Source: a virus. From it: a stretch of DNA of 35,029 nucleotides. Positions 28,309-35,029 of the stretch are shown here, in pieces; the stretch's first letter is position 1, and each line of letters starts with the position of its first letter. Below the pieces are notes generated by a model. That model worked only from the letters and a program-made list of their open reading frames with translations. It ran no database searches and was not told where the DNA came from. Position numbers and translations under genes: made by a program. The stretch lies in the IMG/VR virus record IMGVR_UViG_3300046753_000223, positions 1 to 35,029 of that record. The stretch is one strand, 5' to 3'.

Positions 28309-28836
28309 ATGGCTTTCAATTGTAGCATCTTATTAAGCGATATTGATATCAACTGCAACAAACGAGTTACAGGGGGTATCAAGAAAGCTGTCCTATTATT
28401 ACAAAAAGACTTGACTATTACTTTTGACCCTATTGATGAGACTCAAGTAACTCAAGTAGACACATTAAACACCGTAACCTTTGCTCATAATCCAAAGGAC
28501 GGCACTACAACATTTACAGAGAACAAGAATACTTCTAATGGATTGGGAGTTGTATCTACAGATATCACTATCCAAACTCCTGCTGTAGACAATAAGGTAA
28601 ACCAAATAGACCTTATGAGCCGCAGAGAAGACATCTGCTGCGTTCTTTTACATAACAACGACACTGTAACCATCTCGGGATGGATGGATGGCTTAACGAT
28701 GAACTATGAGGCTAACAGCGGTACAGGTACTGGTGAGAAGTCTTATGTGAATATCACACTGAATACTGAAAGTGGAATAGCTTCTTTGGCTATTAACGAT
28801 AAGGCGGTGTTTAGCGACCAAACTATCTTTGATTAA
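28309..28836 (+). CDS. Tube-like structural protein B, 175 aa (paralogue of previous gene)
   Basis: MAFNCSILLSDIDINCNKRV, and TGGIKKAVLLLQKDL follows, aligning with protein A over the first 35 residues. Near residue 140, NYEANSGTGTGEKSYVNITL repeats the A-protein motif. The middle is strand-rich with a CC pair (EDICCVLLHN). Tandem paralogues with an intervening terminator suggest that the two are made in different amounts. A tail-tube or decoration role is inferred; no profile match was checked. Confidence 0.6.
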   Translation: MAFNCSILLSDIDINCNKRVTGGIKKAVLLLQKDLTITFDPIDETQVTQVDTLNTVTFAHNPKDGTTTFTENKNTSNGLGVVSTDITIQTPAVDNKVNQIDLMSRREDICCVLLHNNDTVTISGWMDGLTMNYEANSGTGTGEKSYVNITLNTESGIASLAINDKAVFSDQTIFD

Positions 28837-28997
28837 TGGCTTACTTAATAAACCAAGGAACTGGTTATATGAAGGATGCTGTAACGACTCCTTCGGTAGA
28901 AAAGAACTACTTGTATGTACAGGGAGGTTATAGCGGTTCAGTTGTAAATTCTATAGAGGGAGAGGGATTAGTTTTCTTCCTACAACTACACGATTAA
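28836..28997 (+). CDS. Small structural-operon protein, 53 aa
   Basis: ATG 28836 overlaps the stop of the previous gene (TAATG). MAYLINQGTGYMKDAVTTPS, then YLYVQGGYSGSVVNSIEGEG, and TAA at 28995-28997. Short and Gly/Tyr-rich. A near copy of the late word (TTGTAAATTCT, 28942-28952) lies inside the coding region. No family was recognised; translational coupling is the main evidence that it is real. Confidence 0.55.
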   Translation: MAYLINQGTGYMKDAVTTPSVEKNYLYVQGGYSGSVVNSIEGEGLVFFLQLHD

Positions 28998-29012
28998 ATA
29001 AAATAAAATATA

Positions 29013-29282
29013 ATGGCTTACGAAACTATTGTTAAAGAAGGGAACTTCTACCAATCAGCCACAGGAGACTATGGCTTCCGTTTATTAGAAGCGGGTGAAT
29101 CTTCTGTTGCAGGTGAAAGCTTCCGCTCTATCCAAGCATTGGAAGGTGCTGTAGTAACTACTACTACTCAAGTAGGTGATGCACTGACTGGTGCAGGTCT
29201 TGGCGAAGGCACTATCATCTACGGTAAATTTGATAGCGTATCTTGCGTATCGGGCAAGGTATTGGCTTATAAAGCACTGTAA
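29013..29282 (+). CDS. Small structural protein, 89 aa
   Basis: Begins MAYETIVKEGNFYQSATGDY; a Gly/Thr-rich strand region follows (GAVVTTTTQVGDALTGAGLG), and the protein ends in VSCVSGKVLAYKAL. Preceded by a strong A-rich leader (AAATAAAATAAAATATAATG). Proteins of this size and pattern are common before tail-fibre genes of Bacteroidota phages and may be connectors or fibre-attachment proteins. Function is inferred by position. Confidence 0.55.
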   Translation: MAYETIVKEGNFYQSATGDYGFRLLEAGESSVAGESFRSIQALEGAVVTTTTQVGDALTGAGLGEGTIIYGKFDSVSCVSGKVLAYKAL

Positions 29283-29288
29283 TGAACT

Positions 29289-30044
29289 ATGTTAGGACTA
29301 CTAAATACCGTCCTTTCAAGGGGTGGTTCACTATTAACCTATGTAAAGGATGGACTTGTTATGGCGAATAGATTCTTAACCCCTCCTAAATTAAGCCACC
29401 CCGCCCAAGGCTCGGCCGAATTCAACGGCACGAGTGATTACATACAACTAAACGACCCGTTTAGCCATACAAACCACACCATCGCGGCGTGGGTTTATCC
29501 AAATGGCGCGGGAAATCAAAAGTATTTTTTTGATAATCGTGATACAAATAATGACGGCATCGTTTTAATATCTTGGTCGGATGAACGCATTTTGTATCAA
29601 ATTAATGGTGCAAACATTTTTAGCACCGATACAATCATAAATGATTGGGTTTTTGTTGTTGCTACCTATGACGGCACAACACAAAAACTTTATTTTGACG
29701 GAAGTTTGCAAGGTTCACAAGCAACAAACAAAACAATAGATGTTGCATTTAACGCGGTTATAGGTCGTTCGGGATATTCTGCATCTGAATACTTCAACGG
29801 CAACCTCGCCAACGTCGCAATATGGAACCGCGCGTTGTCAAGCGACGAAATCAATAGCGTGATGTGGAAAAGCTACGAAGCGTTAAGCGGTACGGAATCA
29901 AACGGACTACAAGCGTGGTATGCTTTAGACGATATCACAAGCCCAGCGGCAAGCCTTGCGAATATGCAACAACTTGCAACGGATAAAAACGCGACAATCG
30001 AAAACACGGCGGCAATCACGGCGGCCATAAACTCATTAAGCTAA
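29289..30044 (+). CDS. LamG-domain tail fibre / receptor-binding protein
   Basis: 251 residues. The N-terminus MLGLLNTVLSRGGSLLTYVK is followed by a linker. A LamG/concanavalin-like domain at about 40-190 reads SAEFNGTSDYIQLNDPFSHT, then TIAAWVYPNGAGNQKYFFDN, WVFVVATYDGTTQKLYFDGS and FNGNLANVAIWNRALSSDEI. A helical C-terminus follows. LamG domains bind sugars or proteins; here this probably means host surface recognition. The stop overlaps the next gene. Confidence 0.75.
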   Translation: MLGLLNTVLSRGGSLLTYVKDGLVMANRFLTPPKLSHPAQGSAEFNGTSDYIQLNDPFSHTNHTIAAWVYPNGAGNQKYFFDNRDTNNDGIVLISWSDERILYQINGANIFSTDTIINDWVFVVATYDGTTQKLYFDGSLQGSQATNKTIDVAFNAVIGRSGYSASEYFNGNLANVAIWNRALSSDEINSVMWKSYEALSGTESNGLQAWYALDDITSPAASLANMQQLATDKNATIENTAAITAAINSLS

Positions 30045-31864
30045 TGGCACTAATTGACAAAGCGAGCCTACTTTTTGTGCCCTCAGTAGTGGCAGAAGGT
30101 AAGGCATTTAATATACTACCAAGCGGAAACCGCGCACCGGATAGCACCGACCAAAATAGCGGGTACGACCAAACCCGTGCCGACTTTGATTTTGACCGAG
30201 GGTCAAACGCAAGTGCGACTCGAATCGGGAGCGATGGGTTGATAAAAAAATACCGGGAGAATTTATTGTTGCAGTCGAATCAGTTTGATACGACGTGGGT
30301 AACCTACAACGCAAACACACCAGCAAGCGGGCAAATCGGATACGATGAAACGAATAATGCTTGGTTATTAACTAAAACCGGAGCAGATGGTTTTGTAAGG
30401 CAGTTTATTTCAGCAAGTGGTGTTTTTACATTTAGTATATATGCAAAAGCTGGTTCTTTGAATTTTTGTCGAGTATATATGGCAAGTTCAATCGCAAGTG
30501 TTGCGGCTTATGTAGACTTAACTGATGGAAGCATTGGAACATTATTAAATTCGCCCATTGATGTAACTACGGAAAGTGTAGGCAATGGTTGGTATCGTAT
30601 ATCTATCACTCACAATGATAGCGGTATGAATAACTTTAGAATTTATCCCGCAGACGGAGATAACGATGTAAGCGGCACAAGTGGCTCAATCTACATCCAA
30701 TCAGCCCAACTGGAAAAATCCCTCGTCGCAACGGACTACCTCGACTCAACAAGCGTAACGGGTAAGGCGGGCGTTCTCGTCGATTTGCCGCGTATCAATT
30801 ACGACGCTAATGGGGAAAACGGGTCGCTTCTTTTGGAGCCGAGTAGGACGAATCAAATAAGTTTTAGCGAGTATTTCGGGTCAAGTGAATGGCTAAAAAG
30901 GACAAGCGATTCAACGGCCGTTCCAGCGGTTACGGATAATTATGCAATCAGTCCGGAGGGTGTAAAAAACGCCGCGCGTGTAGTTGTAACAAAACCCGGA
31001 ACCGATAATGATTACGCGGTTATAAATGACAACAAAATTATAACTAAATCGGTAGGAGATAAAATGTCGGGTTCCGTATACCTTAAAGCTACGGATGCAT
31101 CTCAAGTTGGTAAGATTGTGAATGTCTACGCTTACGATGGATTGTACTTAACAATAGAAAGCCACACATTGACTGCTGATTGGGTAAGAGTTGAAGCGGT
31201 ACATACTGCTTCCTCAAGCACGGGGAATACTGAGATGGTAACCATAGGAAAAGCAAGAGCAAACTCGGGCGGTACGACTTTGGCAAATATGGCAACGGAC
31301 TTTTTAGTATATGGAGCGCAGTTCGAGAATGATTCGTCCTATCCGAGTTCGTACATACCGAACCACGGGGAATCGGGCGGAGTTACCCGCGCGGCGGATG
31401 ATATGCCAGTTCTTGACATAAACCCCCTTAATGTAGGCACAACTGCGTCAATTTATTTTGAAGGGACTAATTACAAAGTAGGTGCTGGAAATTCGAGAAT
31501 GTGGGCAACCTTTGACAATACACTTGATAACAGCGAGAGGTTTTTGTTGTTTACGGGAGCGCTAACGTCCAGCACTTTCCAAATCAATTTGCAACACAAG
31601 ACCGGAGGCGTAACAAAAAACATTGCCATAAGCAACCTTAATCGCGGGGAAATGTTTAAATGTGTTGCAATCTTTAATGGTACTGCATTGCAGTTATATG
31701 TAAATGGCTCTTTGGTTGGTAGTGAAACAATTACCGCAAAGGATAATTTTTACTATTTAGATATGACCAATGTCCAAGGGGATTTGGGATTAGCCACAAA
31801 GCAATTTATTGTATTTGATTCAGCATTGACGCAATCCGAAGCGGAGGCATTAACAACATTATAA
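30044..31864 (+). CDS. Large tail fibre with carbohydrate-binding modules, 606 aa
   Basis: The N-terminal cap (MALIDKASLLFVPSVVAEGK, with the DFDFDRGSNASATRIGSDGL motif at about 48-68) is a segment I know from fibre proteins of Bacteroidota phages. Two jelly-roll modules follow: one at about 70-230 with FSIYAKAG and SVGNGWYRI, one at about 260-450 with GSVYLKATDASQ and WVRVEAVH. A LamG-like module sits at about 460-606. The modules resemble that of the 632-aa fibre downstream, so they have been copied and shuffled. It probably binds capsule or surface polysaccharide. Confidence 0.75.
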   Translation: MALIDKASLLFVPSVVAEGKAFNILPSGNRAPDSTDQNSGYDQTRADFDFDRGSNASATRIGSDGLIKKYRENLLLQSNQFDTTWVTYNANTPASGQIGYDETNNAWLLTKTGADGFVRQFISASGVFTFSIYAKAGSLNFCRVYMASSIASVAAYVDLTDGSIGTLLNSPIDVTTESVGNGWYRISITHNDSGMNNFRIYPADGDNDVSGTSGSIYIQSAQLEKSLVATDYLDSTSVTGKAGVLVDLPRINYDANGENGSLLLEPSRTNQISFSEYFGSSEWLKRTSDSTAVPAVTDNYAISPEGVKNAARVVVTKPGTDNDYAVINDNKIITKSVGDKMSGSVYLKATDASQVGKIVNVYAYDGLYLTIESHTLTADWVRVEAVHTASSSTGNTEMVTIGKARANSGGTTLANMATDFLVYGAQFENDSSYPSSYIPNHGESGGVTRAADDMPVLDINPLNVGTTASIYFEGTNYKVGAGNSRMWATFDNTLDNSERFLLFTGALTSSTFQINLQHKTGGVTKNIAISNLNRGEMFKCVAIFNGTALQLYVNGSLVGSETITAKDNFYYLDMTNVQGDLGLATKQFIVFDSALTQSEAEALTTL

Positions 31865-31865
31865 G

Positions 31866-32243
31866 ATGAAGTACACATTTAGAAAATACGAGTTTACCGA
31901 CGCGGCGAGCGCACAAAGCGCAATCGACGCGCTCGGTATTGATGACGACGGCAACGCAACCCACCGCCATACAATCGCAATGCTGGGGCATATCGTAACC
32001 ACGGCGGCAACATACGACGACGACGGCAACGAGTTGACACCTGCGCAACTGGCGGACAATTATTCCGTCGACGTTCTTTGGCGTGATGGCGTTGCAGAAG
32101 ATTGGGCAAGCCATATCGTTTGGCCCGACCCCGTTGGCGTCCATAGCTTTGGCAATAGCGAGGCAAACGCGGAATACACCGCGACATTGTACGCACTATT
32201 TCCCGACCGCGTGCCGGTTATTGATAACGATTTAAACGACTAA
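31866..32243 (+). CDS. Tail-fibre-associated protein, 125 aa
   Basis: Acidic. MKYTFRKYEFTDAASAQSAI, then DALGIDDDGNATHRHTIAML and HIVTTAATYDDDGNELTPAQ, with SHIVWPDPVGVHSFG near the end. GC is distinctly high for this genome. Location between two large fibre genes, one base after the first, suggests a fibre chaperone or a connector. No family was named; in Bacteroidota phages similar small proteins lie between fibre genes. Confidence 0.55.
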   Translation: MKYTFRKYEFTDAASAQSAIDALGIDDDGNATHRHTIAMLGHIVTTAATYDDDGNELTPAQLADNYSVDVLWRDGVAEDWASHIVWPDPVGVHSFGNSEANAEYTATLYALFPDRVPVIDNDLND

Positions 32244-32247
32244 AAAA

Positions 32248-34146
32248 ATGGGCGTAACTACAACAAAGACAAACAAGCCGCTAAACCCCCGCGGCAATGA
32301 CCAAAGCCCTTTGGCTTATAATCGTGCTAAACTATATTCGGGCAAAGCCTTGGATTTTGATGGGGTTAATGATTATGTAGATTGTGGGACGTTAGATGTA
32401 ACGGCTTACACGGCTTGTTCGGTGGCTTTTAGTTTTAAAGTAAACGCATTATCCGGTTCTCAAATTATATACTCGCTAATCCATTCAAGTAGCGACGATA
32501 TTAGAATTTTAATTACAAGCGGCGGCGCGGTGCAAATTACTTTTGACGATGGAACGGCCGATGATATAGGCATTTTAAACCCTATTGAATTAGGGAAAAT
32601 TTATAATGTGTCGGTATCTTATGACGGAACAAATGTAGCGTGCTATATAAACGGCGTTGAAGTTTCAACGGGTACCGCATCTTTTGATTTTAGCACCGCG
32701 GACGGCGATTTGTATTTAGGTTCTCGTTTAGGTTCGGGTTTTTTCTTTGACGGCGAAATTTACGGATTTAAGCAGTTCAACACCGCTCTAACCGCTGAAC
32801 AAGTGGCCGACCTATACAACAACCCCGAGAAGGTCGTACCTACTGGAGTGGATAACACCGCTTTAAAGTTATGGCTTCCAATGATGGAAGGCGCGGGAAC
32901 GACGGCGTACGATGGTAGCGGCAACGGCAACCACGGCACTATTTCGGGGGCCACATACGTCAACGGAATCGGCGCACCCGTCGCGCAGTCGGCGGTGATT
33001 GATTGGAATAAGGCAAGCAACTACATTGATAAGAGTGAAGAATTTGAGTCATCGTATTGGAGTGAAAACGCATTATTAACCATTACGGACGATTCATTTA
33101 TTGCACCCGATGGAAGCGCAACGGCTACGGAAATAATAGAAAATACGCTCAATACAAATCACTTTTTGGCGCAGACCTTATCGGTAACCGCTGGCGATTA
33201 CTTTATTTCAGTATACGCGAAAAAAAGGGATTACGATTTTATTCAACTCTCAACGGGTGGCGATACGTCAAGATACGCGAACTTTAATATATCAACGGGC
33301 GCAACTGGTAACGCAAACGGCATAACCGATTTAATCATTGAAGATGCTGGAAATGGGTGGTACCGAATCGGCGGTAAGATTACCACAAGTTCAACGTCTT
33401 TTAATTACTTTGTAACTTTGATTCAGTCGGATGTTGCAAGCCGTTTCCAAACGTATACGGGAACTGACAAGGGGCAATACATTTGGGGCGCACAAGCTAC
33501 CAAAAGCGCAACGCTTCAACCTTACTTACGGAATATAGGAACGTCGGCTATAACCTCGGAAGTATTACTCCCGCAAGGCTTAACAACGGGCCGCGACATT
33601 ACGGGCGTGAATCTATTTGAAAACGTGCGGAAACAAGGCGCGCTCAATCTTGACGGCAATAGCTGGGCAGAGGTTCACGATAATGCGAGTTTGGATGTTA
33701 GTGTCGGTATGACTATGGAGTGTTGGGTTTATATAAACGATATAACAACTGGCGGTAGATTGATAAGCAAATGGGGGGCAGCACAACCAAATCGCTCGTA
33801 TCAAATGTTTATGAATAATGCGTTAGTTCGTTCATTAATTGGAGACGGAACAACACAAGCGGCAACACAAACCACAACATCTTTAAGTGTTGGTAATTGG
33901 TATCATATTGCAGTAACATACAATCAAACGAATTTAAAAACATATTTAAATGGCGTTGAAGATGATTCGCAAAACGTAACATTTACAATTTACGATAGTA
34001 ATGAGCCAGTTTATTTGGGTAGATACGTTAATTCATCGTTTGAAAGCGTAAACCCAATCGCCCAACCGCGCATATATAACCGCGCATTGACCGCCGAAGA
34101 GGTGCAGAGAAACTACAACGCCGGGAAAAATACATACACGAATTAA
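32248..34146 (+). CDS. Large tail fibre with two LamG domains and one binding module, 632 aa
   Basis: LamG domain 1 at about 30-200 (KALDFDGVNDYVDCGTLDVT, YNVSVSYDGTNVACYINGVE, FDGEIYGFKQFNTALTAEQV). A jelly-roll module lies at about 255-420 (NYIDKSEEFESSYWSENALL, FISVYAKKRDYDFIQLSTGG, EDAGNGWYRIGGKI). LamG domain 2 lies at about 455-630 (GALNLDGNSWAEVHDNASLD, WYHIAVTYNQTNLKTYLNGV, AQPRIYNRALTAEEV). The central module is related to those of the 606-aa fibre. It is the longest fibre protein here and probably carries a main receptor-binding site. Confidence 0.8.
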   Translation: MGVTTTKTNKPLNPRGNDQSPLAYNRAKLYSGKALDFDGVNDYVDCGTLDVTAYTACSVAFSFKVNALSGSQIIYSLIHSSSDDIRILITSGGAVQITFDDGTADDIGILNPIELGKIYNVSVSYDGTNVACYINGVEVSTGTASFDFSTADGDLYLGSRLGSGFFFDGEIYGFKQFNTALTAEQVADLYNNPEKVVPTGVDNTALKLWLPMMEGAGTTAYDGSGNGNHGTISGATYVNGIGAPVAQSAVIDWNKASNYIDKSEEFESSYWSENALLTITDDSFIAPDGSATATEIIENTLNTNHFLAQTLSVTAGDYFISVYAKKRDYDFIQLSTGGDTSRYANFNISTGATGNANGITDLIIEDAGNGWYRIGGKITTSSTSFNYFVTLIQSDVASRFQTYTGTDKGQYIWGAQATKSATLQPYLRNIGTSAITSEVLLPQGLTTGRDITGVNLFENVRKQGALNLDGNSWAEVHDNASLDVSVGMTMECWVYINDITTGGRLISKWGAAQPNRSYQMFMNNALVRSLIGDGTTQAATQTTTSLSVGNWYHIAVTYNQTNLKTYLNGVEDDSQNVTFTIYDSNEPVYLGRYVNSSFESVNPIAQPRIYNRALTAEEVQRNYNAGKNTYTN

Positions 34147-34161
34147 TAAAACAAAATCAAA

Positions 34162-34515
34162 ATGAGAGGAAACGTTTACATCTCAATTCCAGCATCGGAC
34201 AATGACAACGCATTGCCGTCAGCCATCACACGATACGATTGGATAGAATACACCTACAATGAAGAAGGTGAAGTAGAATCCTCTACAACTATCCACCCTA
34301 CTTGGGAGCAGTTTGGTAGCCGTTACAGCGGACTATTCGGTAGTCCAGTATCAGTAGCCGATGTAGTAGTATACGAGATGGAAGCATCTTGGTTAGACAG
34401 TGAAGTATCTGCCCTTATTGCTTTAGGCAATGGTCAGTCAGCACCTAACTACACCGTATACACTAACGCAGAGGTACGCCAATTTATTGCAGACAACACT
34501 GCTGCTGAACTATAA
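34162..34515 (+). CDS. Structural-operon protein, 117 aa, unknown
   Basis: Begins MRGNVYISIPASDNDNALPS. A YDWIEYTYNEEGEVESSTTI strand pair follows, then a helical acidic middle (DVVVYEMEASWLDSEVSALI) and an ADNTAAEL end. Codon use returns to that of the structural genes, unlike the fibre block. Good A-rich leader before the ATG. A fibre-base or adaptor role is only a guess. Confidence 0.55.
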   Translation: MRGNVYISIPASDNDNALPSAITRYDWIEYTYNEEGEVESSTTIHPTWEQFGSRYSGLFGSPVSVADVVVYEMEASWLDSEVSALIALGNGQSAPNYTVYTNAEVRQFIADNTAAEL

Positions 34516-34525
34516 TCAATCTTAA

Positions 34526-34861
34526 ATGAAAAGACTCAAGACTGGAGTTGTTAATACTCTATCTTTTGTCAAGCTGTCTACCTTTACGGTAAATAGTTTT
34601 GACGTTACTTTAGAAAAGGTCGTAGGTACTGGTAGTCTAACGATTACCAACCTTACTGACCTAAACAACCTTGATTCTTGTAAGGACTTCATTCAGATTA
34701 ACATAGACCTTATTAGCAATGATATTGAAGGTGGTGAGTACCATTTGTCTATAACTAACCAAGGTTCTACTTATACCTACCTTACCGAAGTGCAAGACTA
34801 TACCACTACACAAACAGGTACAGGTATTTATGGCTCTACCGTGAGGTTTACCGACCTATAA
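34526..34861 (+). CDS. Beta-rich structural protein, 111 aa
   Basis: MKRLKTGVVNTLSFVKLSTF then VTLEKVVGTGSLTITNLTDL and a strand-rich C-terminus (GGEYHLSITNQGSTYTYLTE). The repeated strand and turn pattern suggests an immunoglobulin-like or jelly-roll structural domain. No catalytic motif. The stop at 34859-34861 directly precedes the fifth late word. Confidence 0.55.
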   Translation: MKRLKTGVVNTLSFVKLSTFTVNSFDVTLEKVVGTGSLTITNLTDLNNLDSCKDFIQINIDLISNDIEGGEYHLSITNQGSTYTYLTEVQDYTTTQTGTGIYGSTVRFTDL

Positions 34862-34862
34862 A

Positions 34863-34873
34863 TTGTAAATTAA
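34863..34873 (+). promoter_or_regulatory. TTGTAAATTAA word, candidate late promoter 5
   Basis: Exact copy one base after the stop of the 111-aa gene and 4 bases before the ATG of the truncated gene, the same spacing as copy 2. Marks the start of the next structural gene. Confidence 0.5.
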
Positions 34874-34877
34874 TACA

Positions 34878-35029
34878 ATGGGACTAATACAAAACATATC
34901 AGAGTTCTTCGCATCCGACACTTATGTGCAGGCTACAGAGCATTCTATCGCAACCAACGAATTAGAGAACTCTATTGAGGACCTTAATGCACGTTACAAA
35001 TTAGGACATACTTTAGTAGGTGACTACAT
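34878..35029 (+). CDS. N-terminal part of a structural gene (3' truncated; portal possible)
   Basis: ATG 34878 starts MGLIQNISEFFASDTYVQAT, followed by a helical segment (EHSIATNELENSIEDLNARY). The frame is open to the window end, about 50 codons. An opening 'MGLI-NI-EFF' is seen in some phage portal proteins, and no portal was found elsewhere in the window. But 50 residues are too few to decide, and other structural proteins begin similarly. Confidence 0.5.
   Translation, partial: MGLIQNISEFFASDTYVQATEHSIATNELENSIEDLNARYKLGHTLVGDY

Noticed and set aside
29289-34146. Diversity-generating retroelement acting on the tail fibres
   Set aside because: No reverse transcriptase gene and no template/variable repeat pair was seen in the window, although fibre diversification of this kind is common in this phage group.
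1-35029. Assuming the window is a complete circular genome
   Set aside because: Joining the two ends puts the truncated gene at 34878 out of frame with the open frame at 1-113 and meets a stop at once; polymerase and portal genes are also missing.

Overview
The window is 35 kb of a tailed double-stranded DNA phage (siphovirus-like, from the 1103-residue tape measure protein) of a Bacteroidota host, probably a flavobacterium-like one. The host assignment rests on three things seen in the sequence. There is an exact TTTG-N19-TAnnTTTG promoter of the Bacteroidota type at 11526-11556 on the minus strand. Gene leaders are A/T-rich and lack Shine-Dalgarno sites. Several proteins (tape measure C-terminus, tail fibres, XkdF-type protease-scaffold) have the style I associate with Bacteroidota phages. 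Genes are tightly packed, often with TAATG or ATGA overlaps.

Layout. 1-526 (+): the end of a late gene and two small membrane proteins, closed by a terminator. 580-2516 (-): a 3-TM holin, an M15 peptidase endolysin and small proteins, interrupted by an A/T-rich HNH endonuclease gene. 2513-11501 (-): an early/middle operon with a T4 gp55-like sigma factor, RusA-type resolvase, PD-(D/E)XK nucleases, a DUF1599 protein, DnaB-like helicase, ssDNA annealing protein with RecE-like nuclease, and two DnaA-domain-IV-like proteins. It is read from the promoter at 11526-11556. 11557-11951: non-coding, with 25-bp direct repeats. 11952-14003 (+): a GGCC-rich cassette of small unknown genes around a GP88-family gene, closed by a terminator. 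14376-14506: an array of hairpins and ATATACTWAGTATAT-type palindromes, matched by a second array at 10236-10353. 14630-35029 (+): small and large terminase, then tail genes including tape measure and a large distal-tail protein, then head genes (protease-scaffold, major capsid), two paralogous tube-like proteins, a block of LamG/carbohydrate-binding tail fibres, and a gene cut by the window end.

How it may work together. The host RNA polymerase would read the leftward early operon from the consensus promoter. That operon encodes recombination and replication proteins and a gp55-like sigma. The 11-base word TTGTAAATTAA occurs five times on the plus strand, always at a junction between late genes. 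It occurs once on the minus strand, upstream of the sigma and lysis genes. I propose it as the late promoter read by that sigma factor. This is inference from sequence; transcription-start mapping would decide it.

No integrase, CRISPR array, reverse transcriptase, DNA polymerase or clearly recognisable portal gene was found in the window; the last two may lie outside it.
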